The notes below the pieces were generated by a model. The model did not search any database. It was not told the DNA's origin and worked only from the letters and a program-made list of their open reading frames with translations. From Prevotellaceae bacterium (GTDB taxonomy: Bacteria; Bacteroidota; Bacteroidia; Bacteroidales; Bacteroidaceae): a stretch of DNA of 57,157 nucleotides. The DNA lies in contig JAISIN010000063.1 in the NCBI GenBank assembly GCA_031262085.1, forward strand, positions 1 through 57,157, given 5' to 3'. How positions within the stretch are numbered: position 1 is the first letter of the stretch; each line of letters opens with the position of its first letter. Shown here one piece after another: positions 17,871-26,850 of this stretch. Made by a program: the position numbers and the translations under genes.

Positions 17871-19802
17871 TTAATTGTCTTTGATGCATCTGATAGAAAC
17901 ACCCTTATAATAGCCGAGTTTCTGCAGTAATCCGGACGTAAATACGATACCGCTCTCATCACCTGCCAAATATGGTATTTTATCAGCTAACTGTTTGCCA
18001 TCCATCGCCCAGTATCCTACCATCTTCTGCGCATTTTTCCATCCGTCGCCAGTCCAGTGACCGTCGGATATGGCGCTGAAACCGGTAAGGTTGTTTACTG
18101 GTTTAACTTCCGCTCCTGCCGTTGGACTTTCCCATACTCCTGCTTTCATCCAAGAAGCATTGTCATTAATATACGTTTGGAATAGTTTCCATTCGTCAGC
18201 ACTCGGAATTTTCCATTTGTCAGGTGCCAATTCACCGGTCGTAACAGCTTCACCCGTATAGAAGTAGATCTCTTTGTCGGTGGGCTGTATATATCCGGCT
18301 TTCCCGTCAAGTACAGTTTTCCTAGCAAGATTCATTCCATCCCGATAACGGGTAGCCCGCAAACTCTCCTTCATCCAATAATGAATCCCAATCTTAACAA
18401 TAGGGTATATCTGAACCTTCACTTCGCCTTTACGATTATCCGTAAGAAGATAGCTTACTACATTGACTTTAATGGGGTTATCAGGGAGCTTAACAGTTAC
18501 GTTGTTATTCTCATCTACATAGAATTTGTCAATCTCCTCACTTGTTCCTTCCGTATAGCTAAATGAGTTGCTTTTTGTATTCCAACTGATCTTTCCACCG
18601 ACCATCATATCCTGGAAGTCAGGCATTTGCAACAATAAACCGTTGTTCAAATCCGGCTGTTCATATTCATTCAAAGGATATGCTACGATAGCAGTGCCGG
18701 TCATTTTCTGCGAAATCAGATATTCTTTGCAAACATCTATGATCGGCATGCCGTCTCGATAGATGCGATATATATCCGAGTCTGCAAATGAGAAAGCAGA
18801 TACATGTATTGCTAAAGCACTGTCACTACTCGTAGTATCCTTGCTTTCTCCCAATGCCCATCCCTCCACTTTTCCCACAATGCCGGGCAGTATATCCGAA
18901 TCGCTTTGTCGGGCTTCGATCTTGATTTCGTACTGATACCCTCCTTCTGTGGTCAATGTCGGCATTGGACTGGTATAAATACGTCCATTCCATTCTATGA
19001 TTATAGAATGTGTCTTAGCATCCACCGATTGAGGAACGATGATAAATTCTTTGCCAACCAAGTTGTCTGCATCAACCTTCCATGTCCCATAAGGAGTAAT
19101 ATTAGTTTCTTTCTCGGCGGCACCAAGTAGATCGTTTTTCAGGTCATACGTACATTGAGTTTTAAATCCGGTCGCTACAATGTGCGGATTTGCTTTCAGC
19201 ATGTCCGTTACCTTTTCTCCGCCTACGGGTACCAGCACAATCTTCAACTTTGATAGTTTGTGCTTAAAAGTGAGGTTCACCGCCTCGTTACTACTTTCAA
19301 CGCCCGATTCTTTCGCTACGAGAAAGTCTGATGCCGAATAAGCGCTCTGCTTGCTTTGGTCAGCCTTTACCGATACCGTCAACACCGATTTGTTGTTAGT
19401 AATCCCTTTCGATTGGTAGGGGTGATAGGCAACAAAATCGAGAGCCTCATTCCCTTCCGGATAATAGACGGTCTTCTCCGGCACTAACATTGATCCACCG
19501 GTACACTCCAGCTTCACATTATTAATATACCGTTTTCCGTCGACAGCACCCGGCGAAATCATGCCGAACAGACCGATTTTATCACCTTCATCAAAGGCTT
19601 GGTCTGCCACACGTGTTACAGCCAGTTTGTTAACTTGCGAGATAAAGGTAATGGGGACATCTCCCTCCACAACGTTTACCTCTTCACTTTCCAATCTGTT
19701 GACGCAAGAAGTGGTCAACAACAAGGAGCTAATCAGCAATGCAGCGCTCCCATGTAACAGATTGCTTCTCATTTTAAGATTCACTTTTATGTTCTTTTTC
19801 AT
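17871..19802 (-). CDS. Fimbrillin-like lipoprotein with C-terminal FISUMP domain
   Basis: From ATG at 19802 the product has 643 residues and a lipoprotein signal ending LLLTTSC (C33), so it should be anchored in the outer membrane. Residues about 45-320 match the fimbrillin/Mfa-like fold: VPITFISQVNKLAVTRVADQ, FDEGDKIGLFGMI and DFVAYHPYQ are typical. The C-terminal region of about 170 residues matches the Fibrobacter succinogenes major-domain type (HYWMKESLRATRYRDG, KWKIPSADEWKLFQTY, SIRCIKDN). It is a likely surface adhesin or fimbrial subunit. It stands alone, with its own promoter and no visible fimbrial partners. Confidence 0.83.
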   Translation of the reverse strand: MKKNIKVNLKMRSNLLHGSAALLISSLLLTTSCVNRLESEEVNVVEGDVPITFISQVNKLAVTRVADQAFDEGDKIGLFGMISPGAVDGKRYINNVKLECTGGSMLVPEKTVYYPEGNEALDFVAYHPYQSKGITNNKSVLTVSVKADQSKQSAYSASDFLVAKESGVESSNEAVNLTFKHKLSKLKIVLVPVGGEKVTDMLKANPHIVATGFKTQCTYDLKNDLLGAAEKETNITPYGTWKVDADNLVGKEFIIVPQSVDAKTHSIIIEWNGRIYTSPMPTLTTEGGYQYEIKIEARQSDSDILPGIVGKVEGWALGESKDTTSSDSALAIHVSAFSFADSDIYRIYRDGMPIIDVCKEYLISQKMTGTAIVAYPLNEYEQPDLNNGLLLQMPDFQDMMVGGKISWNTKSNSFSYTEGTSEEIDKFYVDENNNVTVKLPDNPIKVNVVSYLLTDNRKGEVKVQIYPIVKIGIHYWMKESLRATRYRDGMNLARKTVLDGKAGYIQPTDKEIYFYTGEAVTTGELAPDKWKIPSADEWKLFQTYINDNASWMKAGVWESPTAGAEVKPVNNLTGFSAISDGHWTGDGWKNAQKMVGYWAMDGKQLADKIPYLAGDESGIVFTSGLLQKLGYYKGVSIRCIKDN

Positions 19803-19866
19803 TTTGGTATGATAATAGTTACGCAATTAATTATAAACTCCTGCTATGCTTTCATTATCTACGCGG

Positions 19867-19897
19867 CAAATGTATATACAGATTCTGACATACGCAA
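19867..19897 (-). promoter_or_regulatory. Promoter of the fimbrillin-like gene
   Basis: On the minus strand TTG at 19897-19895 and TACATTTG at 19874-19867 are 20 bases apart. The -7 box ends 64 bases before the ATG at 19802. Confidence 0.65.
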
Positions 19898-20504
19898 CAT
19901 TTTCTTTAATTTTTTCCTATAAAACAAATATTTTATATAAAAAACAAAGCCGAAACAGCACATTTGCTATCTCGACTTTGCTTTTTATCGGTATTCTTGT
20001 TAGCCAGAGGTACTCTATTGTCCAACGAAGCCCGTACACGTCGCAGTATATCTCAGGTCTTCTTTCATAAACGACACATACACCTTATTTATATACATAT
20101 ACCTTATCTATATACCGCCCATCGGCGAGTATCACTAAAGAGATATACCCTTTCATGCTTTCACTTCATTCACTCAATACGTCAACGCCAACATAAACCA
20201 CGGGTATTCACCGTGACGGGTAACGAAGTACGTCAATGTGTCGAAATAGAAAAAGAAAACTAAATAGTTCCCCCATATCACATGGATATATAAAAAAGCC
20301 GAAACTGCACGCAGACAATTTCGGCTTCATTTTTATATAAACACTACCACATTCCATTTTCATAGGAGAATAGTCAGTCATACATTTACTATTTCCACAG
20401 ATGATAAGGAATGAACAGCATCTTTAAGCTCTTAATTACTTTTTTCCAAACTTTATAGTACAACAAAGAAATGGAGATATAAGGGGAATGGTATCACAAA
20501 AACT
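19898..20504. other. Gene-less stretch between fimbrillin gene and polysaccharide locus
   Basis: No convincing gene was found on either strand. It contains an imperfect hairpin near 19948-19980 (AAAGCCGA against TCGACTTT) and a clean hairpin at 20296-20327. Short open frames here have no recognisable product. Confidence 0.5.
20296..20327 (-). terminator. Terminator at the end of the polysaccharide locus (bidirectional)
   Basis: AAGCCGAAA at 20296-20304 pairs exactly with TTTCGGCTT at 20319-20327. On the minus strand it is followed by a T-rich run, and on the plus strand by CATTTTTAT. It lies about 180 bases beyond the last gene of the locus. Confidence 0.7.
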
Positions 20505-21722
20505 TTACGTGCAGTTCACTGTTTCATACGCGTTATTTACAGTAGTTATGATAAAGTTTAGAGCATCTTCATCTAACTGAGGATATACAGGCAGCGAAAT
20601 CTCTGACTTATAATTAGTGTACGCCTGCGGATATTCTTTAATATCATATCCCAATGATTGGAAAAATGAGAGCATCGGCATTGGGATGAAATGTACATTT
20701 ACGGCTACTTCATGTCGTGCAATCTCATCGATCATCCGATCGCGTTGTTCTTCGGTAAAGTTTTTGATGCGCAAAGCATAAATATGATAGGAGCTTACCT
20801 TCTCACCATCAGACATCGGCGGAAGAATTGCCCAATCATAAGTAGAAAAGGCAGCATTATACGTATCGAAGACACGCTTCCGTTCTTTCAGTAATTTAGG
20901 GTATTCCCGCATCTGAGCAAGACCGATAGCAGCATTTACGTCAGCCATATTGATTTTCATACCCAGTCCGACAATATCATATCGCCATCCACCAGCTTTC
21001 GATTTAGAGAAAGCATCCTTGGTTTGACAGTTCAAAGTCATCATGCGCAACTCATTATATAGCGCTTCATTATCAAACGGAGCCGGAAGATTTAAACAGA
21101 TGGCTCCACCTTCAGCCGTTGTTACATTCTTCACCGCATGCAACGAAAATATGACAATGTCGGCTTCACTACCTGTACGCTGATCACCATGATAGAATGC
21201 TCCTAATGAATGAGCAGCATCGCTAATCACCAGAATACGACCTAAAAGTTCTTGAACAGGCGTCGCCGCTTGATAGATCCGTTTAACATCATCCTCTTGT
21301 ACCATCGACATGATTGCTTCGTAATCGCAAGGATATCCGGCTATATCAACCGGAATAATGGCTTTCGTTCTTGGCGTAATTGCGCGGCGAATGGCATCTA
21401 CCGATATGTTAAAGTCGTCTGAAGAATCAACCATAACCGGACATGCACCCGCATGTAATACTGCCAACGCAGTGGCACTGTAAGTATAAGCCGGTACAAT
21501 TACCTCATCACCGGCTTTCACCCCCAACCAGCGCAACATCATGATAGCGCCTGATGTCCATGAGTTTACACAAAGCACCTGCTGAGTACCGGAAAACGTC
21601 TTTATATTGTTTTCGAGGGCTTTCACCTTAGGACCGGAAGTTATCCAACCCGAATGTAGAGAATCAATCACTTCATAGACAACAGACTCATCTATGTAAG
21701 GAGGAGAAAATGGAATTTTCAT
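20505..21722 (-). CDS. DegT/DnrJ/EryC1/StrS family aminotransferase (PglE-like)
   Basis: This 405-residue PLP enzyme transfers an amino group from glutamate to a nucleotide-bound keto-sugar. Visible features are GSGAI-type start SWTSGAIMMLRWLGVKAGDE, the DAAHSLGAFYHGDQ segment and the PLP-lysine region FSLHAVKNVTTAEGGAI. The family includes PglE, which makes the 4-amino sugar for bacillosamine. In this locus it would provide the amine that the PglD-like enzyme acylates. The 4-keto sugar would need a dehydratase, and none is present here. It is the last gene of the locus. Confidence 0.9.
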   Translation of the reverse strand: MKIPFSPPYIDESVVYEVIDSLHSGWITSGPKVKALENNIKTFSGTQQVLCVNSWTSGAIMMLRWLGVKAGDEVIVPAYTYSATALAVLHAGACPVMVDSSDDFNISVDAIRRAITPRTKAIIPVDIAGYPCDYEAIMSMVQEDDVKRIYQAATPVQELLGRILVISDAAHSLGAFYHGDQRTGSEADIVIFSLHAVKNVTTAEGGAICLNLPAPFDNEALYNELRMMTLNCQTKDAFSKSKAGGWRYDIVGLGMKINMADVNAAIGLAQMREYPKLLKERKRVFDTYNAAFSTYDWAILPPMSDGEKVSSYHIYALRIKNFTEEQRDRMIDEIARHEVAVNVHFIPMPMLSFFQSLGYDIKEYPQAYTNYKSEISLPVYPQLDEDALNFIITTVNNAYETVNCT

Positions 21723-21858
21723 GAATGAATATATATTATTTCAAGTTCTTATCGGAATTTTTCACTATTAGACGATCCGTCTACCACATGTATAGTCTAT
21801 CTGAATTAATTGCAAGCCCGACATCTCCTAATTACTGAGCCGCATATCATTAAATAAA

Positions 21859-23100
21859 TTATCTTTTCACCACACTCATCATCACGTCTACATACTTTTG
21901 TGTAGCAGATTCCATCGCCAAGTTCTCCAACACGAATTTTCGACCATTCTCACCATACTTCCGGCAGAGATTTCTATTTCGGTAAAGCTCTATAATAGCC
22001 TCCGTAAAGGCTTTTTTGTCACCAGCCTTCGTAAACACGCCACACTTATTTTGATTAATAATTGTTTTAATCTCATTTTCGTCAAAATTTGCCAATACAG
22101 GTCTTGAAGCCGACATTATACTCCATGTTTTGCTTGGCATCGAATTTTCGCCTACTCCTGGTTTAGAAATGATAATGCCTACATCACCCAAACTAAATAC
22201 ATGGCTAATATCCTCGTATGGTTGAAAAGGCAAAAGAATCACATTCTTAATCTTATCGCGGTTAATGATTTCCTTGACATGCTCCACATAAGCGCCTTCA
22301 CCTATTAAGACAAATTGTATCTCGTCATTACCCTCTAAGTCTTTAGCAACATCGAGTAACAAGTCCATATTTTGAGTCAGACCTATATTTCCGCTATAAG
22401 TGACAAAAAAGTCATTCCTATTTAAACCATATCTATCAAATAGTATATTATCCTTTCTATCAATACTACTTACCGCATTTTGATCTACCCAATTGTATAC
22501 TACAATAACCTTTTCCGCAGGCACGCCTTTAAATAGAATATTTTTCTTAAAATCTTCCGAAATAACAATTATTTTATCAGCATGTCTATAAGTAAAGTTT
22601 TCTATTATCCTACCAATTCTCCAAACCAAACCACTTTTGTTATTGACCAAACCGGTACCAACAAGCGAATCAGGGAATATATCTTGAAGATTATACACAA
22701 AAGGAACTTTCTTGATTATTTTCAGAATAGCACCTAAAACTCCCTGAATTGGAGGAGTAGACGCAAGATATATTACATCAATATTTTTAGTTTTAAGCCC
22801 TTTCCATAATTGTATGCTTAAACACAGAAGGTATCTGATTGCACGCATCATAGGATTTGTACCTTCTGCATATAAAGGGAAACGGTTTAAATCGAAATGC
22901 CCGTCATACAACAGTTCCCGTTTATACTCTTTAGCACAATATTTCCGCCTTTCATCTGCTGATATTCCTCTGCAAGGAGTAGGAGTATAAGCTATCATAT
23001 CAAATCCAGCATCAATAAATGCCTTATTTCTATTTTCTCCCAGATAGCTACTTGCTGTTTTCTCCGGTGTAAAGTAGGCTGGCAAATATAGAATTCTCAC
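21859..23100 (-). CDS. Glycosyltransferase family 4 (WbuB-like)
   Basis: The 413-residue GT-B enzyme starts MRILYLPAYFTPEKTASSYL, the pattern of WbuB-like transferases, which often move N-acetyl-fucosamine or similar amino sugars. The segment IISKPGVGENSMPSKTWSIM with SASRPVLANFDE carries the donor-binding region with its conserved acidic residues, and NLQDIFPDS is typical of this group. It acts on the lipid-linked oligosaccharide at the inner face of the membrane. The exact sugar cannot be told. A 135-base spacer follows before the aminotransferase. Confidence 0.88.
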   Translation of the reverse strand: MRILYLPAYFTPEKTASSYLGENRNKAFIDAGFDMIAYTPTPCRGISADERRKYCAKEYKRELLYDGHFDLNRFPLYAEGTNPMMRAIRYLLCLSIQLWKGLKTKNIDVIYLASTPPIQGVLGAILKIIKKVPFVYNLQDIFPDSLVGTGLVNNKSGLVWRIGRIIENFTYRHADKIIVISEDFKKNILFKGVPAEKVIVVYNWVDQNAVSSIDRKDNILFDRYGLNRNDFFVTYSGNIGLTQNMDLLLDVAKDLEGNDEIQFVLIGEGAYVEHVKEIINRDKIKNVILLPFQPYEDISHVFSLGDVGIIISKPGVGENSMPSKTWSIMSASRPVLANFDENEIKTIINQNKCGVFTKAGDKKAFTEAIIELYRNRNLCRKYGENGRKFVLENLAMESATQKYVDVMMSVVKR

Positions 23101-23194
23101 GACAACAAGTTTTTTAAGACCTCACTATATTAGATTACTAATTGCAATACATTGCAAACACTATCGAATTTTAGCAAGCGTCAACAGCCAAAAG

Positions 23195-23860
23195 TCACTC
23201 GGATATTCTCAAAAAATGTGATGGATTACCAACCCATATTTGCCTATTTGGTACATTTTTAGTTAGAACTCCTCCCATACCTACAACAGAATAATCACCT
23301 ATAGACAAATATTCCAAAACCGTTGCATTCAATCCAATATTTGATCCTTTGCCCATTTTAATATATGCACCAACAACAGCTTGGGAAGCTATATGCGAGA
23401 ATTCTCCGGTACAAGTATTATGTCCTATCGTAGCACCTGTCATGATAAGGGTGTTCAACAAAATATGGGCTGCGGAAGAAATCATAACATAAGGCATTAT
23501 CACTACTCCAGCTTCTATCACTACATTAGGAGCAACATAGGCAGTTGGATGTACAAAAGAGACCAACATATCAGGTGACAGACCTAACTCATAGAATAAA
23601 CTAATCATTCTTTCTTCTCCACCGATTCGATGTAAACTGAAAATGAACTTATATCCGTTATCATAATACTTCCCAATCGTTTCTTTTGAATGCTTACCAA
23701 GAACCATCGTTCCATCCAAAGACTCACCGACCTTTCCTGTATCGTTCAAAAATCCTTCAACAGCATAATCATTGTAACCTCTCTTTGCTGCATCTTTAAT
23801 TGCTTCAGCAATAACAGTGCCGCTACCCTTTCCACCTATAATAATAACTTTCTGTGCCAT
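23195..23860 (-). CDS. PglD/NeuD-like sugar N- or O-acyltransferase
   Basis: This 221-residue protein has an N-terminal Rossmann-like nucleotide-sugar domain (KVIIIGGKGSGTVIAEAI) and a C-terminal left-handed beta helix with hexapeptide repeats (VVIEAGVVIMPYVMISSAAH, ATIGHNTCTGEFSHIASQ). PglD moves acetyl from acetyl-CoA to a UDP-4-amino sugar; the His in GEFSHIA is in the place of its catalytic base. It begins 1 base after the CitE-like gene, so the two are probably co-translated. The acyl donor may therefore not be acetyl-CoA; see the findings. Confidence 0.87.
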   Translation of the reverse strand: MAQKVIIIGGKGSGTVIAEAIKDAAKRGYNDYAVEGFLNDTGKVGESLDGTMVLGKHSKETIGKYYDNGYKFIFSLHRIGGEERMISLFYELGLSPDMLVSFVHPTAYVAPNVVIEAGVVIMPYVMISSAAHILLNTLIMTGATIGHNTCTGEFSHIASQAVVGAYIKMGKGSNIGLNATVLEYLSIGDYSVVGMGGVLTKNVPNRQIWVGNPSHFLRISE

Positions 23861-23861
23861 A

Positions 23862-24749
23862 TCATTTCATTCTATTCAGAATTATATCTCGTTTTCTTAG
23901 TATCTTTTCTGCCATTTTCCGCATAGGAGGTCCAATAAATTTTCCATCTTTAACCGCAACTCCTTTACCTTCTTGTCGCGCTTCTTCAAATAGCGCAAAC
24001 ATCTCTTCTGCCCAACAGATCTCATCTGCGCTCGGAGAATAATATCGATTAACCAGTGGCAACTCTTTGGGATTCAGTACCAACATACCTTCAAACCCTA
24101 ACTGTCTACCTAATATTAGGTTTTTCTCCAAGTCTACTAAATCATGTACCTTAATGTGGACAGTATCAATAGGAATAACTCCATTAGCACGGGCTCCCAT
24201 AGCTATCAGACTTCGAGCAATAAAAATGCTATTCCCATCAACATCATGCTTTCCTTGCAAATCAGTAACATAATCTTCACATCCGAAAGCGACCGCAATA
24301 ACACGTGAACACGCATTACATATATCTTGGATATTAACAACAGCTCCGGCAGTTTCTATCAAAGGTATAATCTTAAAAGTACCAATGGGGAATCCTTTTT
24401 CATACTCTATCGTTTCCAAAAGCTTACCAAAAAAATATATATCCTCACCCTTTGTTGCTTTCGGATAAACAAATCCTTCTACACCTGTAATTGTTAGTTG
24501 GTAAGCGTCTTTCAAAAGTTCGCCACTCTCGCGATCATTTACTCTAGGAAATATGATTCTTGAGTCTCCAAATTCCTTAGCAAACAATTTTATATTCTCA
24601 CGCGCAAACTGTTTATCTACCTCAGGAACAGAATCTTCTATATCCAGTAATAAGACATCTGCATCACGTTTAAGTGAACTTTCAAGTAATCTATTATTAT
24701 GCGCAGGCACAAACATTAAGCTACGCATTAAATATTCCTTTTTAGCCAT
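23862..24749 (-). CDS. CitE/HpcH-type acyl-CoA lyase-like protein
   Basis: The 295-residue product belongs to the HpcH/HpaI aldolase, citrate lyase beta family. Seen are SLMFVPAHNNRLLESSLKRD, DVLLLDIEDSVPEVDK, FPRVNDRESGE with the conserved Arg, the metal-binding Glu in PLIETAGAVVNIQD and the Asp in FGCEDYVTDLQG. Members cleave or form malyl-CoA, citramalyl-CoA, beta-methylmalyl-CoA or citryl groups. It overlaps the MaoC-like gene by 8 bases and is 1 base from the PglD-like gene. Its place in a polysaccharide locus is odd. The key residues look intact, so an active enzyme is likely, but its substrate is unknown. Confidence 0.85.
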   Translation of the reverse strand: MAKKEYLMRSLMFVPAHNNRLLESSLKRDADVLLLDIEDSVPEVDKQFARENIKLFAKEFGDSRIIFPRVNDRESGELLKDAYQLTITGVEGFVYPKATKGEDIYFFGKLLETIEYEKGFPIGTFKIIPLIETAGAVVNIQDICNACSRVIAVAFGCEDYVTDLQGKHDVDGNSIFIARSLIAMGARANGVIPIDTVHIKVHDLVDLEKNLILGRQLGFEGMLVLNPKELPLVNRYYSPSADEICWAEEMFALFEEARQEGKGVAVKDGKFIGPPMRKMAEKILRKRDIILNRMK

Positions 24750-25203
24750 TTCTCTTTTTTATTAAAACATTCCTGCGAAACGACAAGACATTCTCACCCC
24801 TCTGATTATAAGAAATAGTCTCCACATAAACAATACCTCTATCCGGTTTACTTTTTGAATCTCTTTTACCTAAGATCTTTGTTTTTGCGTAGAGAGTATC
24901 ATTAATGTAAACAGGACTCAAATGTTTAATTTCCTCATATGAGAGATTAGCGATAGCTTTACCACTAATATCAGGAACAGTTATGCCAACAACTAGTGAA
25001 AATACTAATGTGCCAACAACCAAAATCTTTCCATGCTGCGCCTTCGTAGCATAATCCAGATTCGTATGGACAGGGTGATAGTTCATCGTTAACAAGCTAA
25101 AAAGGTTATTATCACTCTCAAATATTGTTTTGGACAATGAATGCTCAATTTCACCTCCAACAATAAAATCCTCAAAATATAAGCCAAGTGTGCTTGCATT
25201 CAT
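24742..25203 (-). CDS. MaoC-like (R)-hydratase/dehydratase
   Basis: This 153-residue single hot-dog protein fits MaoC-like hydratases acting on enoyl-CoA esters. The hydratase-2 motif region reads LLTMNYHPVHTNLDYATKAQ: the catalytic His of NxxHPxH is kept, but the position usually Asp in GDxNPxH reads Asn. MNxHPxH forms occur in MaoC proteins that partner CitE-like lyases, such as mesaconyl-CoA hydratase types; that point is recall. It sits between the sugar transferase (1 base) and the CitE-like gene (8-base overlap), so the pair probably acts on the same acyl-CoA. Confidence 0.84.
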   Translation of the reverse strand: MNASTLGLYFEDFIVGGEIEHSLSKTIFESDNNLFSLLTMNYHPVHTNLDYATKAQHGKILVVGTLVFSLVVGITVPDISGKAIANLSYEEIKHLSPVYINDTLYAKTKILGKRDSKSKPDRGIVYVETISYNQRGENVLSFRRNVLIKKRNG

Positions 25204-25204
25204 A

Positions 25205-25795
25205 TTAATTAGTATTTATATTTCTATTTCTAAGTACGTTCAAAACAGTATACCATATAATCCTGATATCAAAAAAGAAACTTACATGATCAGCATAATA
25301 TGCATCATTTCTATATTTCTCAATTCGAGTGACAGAATTTCTATAATATGCTTGATTATATCCTGTGATTCCGGGCTTTATTTTTATACTTTTCTGCAAG
25401 TACTCTATTACTGATGAATAATCATTGGAAGGCAAGATCGGTCGAGGACCGACCATACTCATATCACCAATTAATACATTTACGAATTGAGGTACTTCAT
25501 CAATACTGGCTTTACGCATAAAGCGACCTATCGGCGTAACACGAGGATCATTATCGGAATTATACGTAGACCCATCTGCATTACGTATATCCGGAGCATT
25601 CACCCGCATAGAACGCAATTTATACATCTTAAATGTCTTAAAATTCCTGCCTACTCTTTCGGCATTATAAAATATCGGTCCTTTGTCTGTTAAATAAATT
25701 ATTAGACCAAAAATAATGATTACCAATAAGACAAACGGTAGAACGCTCAAAGCGATCATGACATCAAGTAAACGTTTAAAAAAGTATTTATACAT
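25205..25795 (-). CDS. Initiating sugar transferase (PglC-like phosphoglycosyltransferase)
   Basis: From ATG at 25795 the product has 196 residues, the size of small monotopic phosphoglycosyltransferases like PglC; a start at 25816 would add 7 residues. It begins MYKYFFKRLLDVMIALSVLP with one re-entrant membrane helix, then FKMYKLRSM, the catalytic pair in SIDEVPQ and MVGPRP. It transfers a phospho-sugar from a UDP-sugar to undecaprenyl phosphate, the first step of the repeat unit. PglC-like size and the PglD/PglE-like partners suggest a di-amino or 4-amino-6-deoxy sugar as first residue. Confidence 0.92.
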   Translation of the reverse strand: MYKYFFKRLLDVMIALSVLPFVLLVIIIFGLIIYLTDKGPIFYNAERVGRNFKTFKMYKLRSMRVNAPDIRNADGSTYNSDNDPRVTPIGRFMRKASIDEVPQFVNVLIGDMSMVGPRPILPSNDYSSVIEYLQKSIKIKPGITGYNQAYYRNSVTRIEKYRNDAYYADHVSFFFDIRIIWYTVLNVLRNRNINTN

Positions 25796-25833
25796 TATTA
25801 GTAGATAAATACACATAAATTAGACTATTGATG

Positions 25834-26847
25834 TCACAATATTAAACGTCTACCGACCATTTTTTTGATTACACGGATGACCCATAGGCACGCTTCCGAT
25901 CCAAAAATATATAAGCTCCAAAAATACAAGTAGAAATACCATGAAGAGTCCAACCCATGACTTTTCATAACATTCGCATACGATTTTAAATGCTTTCTTC
26001 CGTATTTTCTCTGCACGCGCAAGCTATAAAAAGAGTATTTTGAAAACTCCTTTTTGATTTTCTCTGTAGTTTGAATACCATATTTTTTGTCTATATATTG
26101 TGTAATCTTGAAATAACTCAGAAGAAAATTCATATTTGCAGCGACTGATGTACCGGGAATATATTTTTCCTTTTCAACATCACTATTACCAAAGAGTTGA
26201 ACCTGATCACTTACCAATTCCACACATGGAGTATTGCAATAAGCAGATGGATATTTCAAGCATATTTCTGCGAGCAAATAGAGTTGAAATAACAATGTAT
26301 CATCCAAATCACTTGTAAGAAACTGCAAAGCGCACTCACGTTTGACTGTATATCCGGACATTGATACACTTTTCAAGAAGAACTCCTCATACGCTTCCAC
26401 CCCGGGTTCAAAAAATGCGTCATGACTATAATAGCGAAAGTATTCAATACTACTTTCTGTTCGTCTCACATATGATCGAAGAATGTAACAATAGCTCGAA
26501 TGCTCCTTCAGCCATTGAATATAGTTATCCAAAGCATTAGGAATAAATCTATCATCATCCCCCATGTATAATAAGTATTCACCATCCGCTTGCAGACTAA
26601 GTTCACGCCAATTGGCATCAAAACCCAAATTCTTCACATTTTCGACATACTTAATTGCATAAGAAGAACTATTTCTATAGGTATTTACCGCGTCTCGTAC
26701 TTCCTCACGCATAGGAGACTTATCTTCACAAATAACAATCTGAATATCATTAAAATATTTTGAATCAATACTCTGCAATAATCGAGTCAGCGTATGAGGA
26801 CGATTGTAACTTGGAATACAAATAGACAAGAAAAATGTATTTTTCAT
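25834..26847 (-). CDS. Glycosyltransferase family 2
   Basis: The 337-residue GT-A enzyme begins FFLSICIPSYNRPHTLTRLL, has the nucleotide-binding VICEDKSP and the metal-binding region LLYMGDDDRFIP. It adds one sugar of the repeat unit in the cytoplasm. The C-terminal part contains hydrophobic stretches (SWYFYLYFWSLYIFGSEACL) that may rest on the membrane. It lies 3 bases after the GH99-like gene. Donor and acceptor are unknown. Confidence 0.88.
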   Translation of the reverse strand: MKNTFFLSICIPSYNRPHTLTRLLQSIDSKYFNDIQIVICEDKSPMREEVRDAVNTYRNSSSYAIKYVENVKNLGFDANWRELSLQADGEYLLYMGDDDRFIPNALDNYIQWLKEHSSYCYILRSYVRRTESSIEYFRYYSHDAFFEPGVEAYEEFFLKSVSMSGYTVKRECALQFLTSDLDDTLLFQLYLLAEICLKYPSAYCNTPCVELVSDQVQLFGNSDVEKEKYIPGTSVAANMNFLLSYFKITQYIDKKYGIQTTEKIKKEFSKYSFYSLRVQRKYGRKHLKSYANVMKSHGLDSSWYFYLYFWSLYIFGSEACLWVIRVIKKMVGRRLIL

Positions 26848-26850
26848 TCG

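Noticed and set aside
19964..20263. Plus-strand frame of 99 codons
   Set aside because: No signal, domain or ribosome site; His/Arg-rich composition looks like non-coding sequence.
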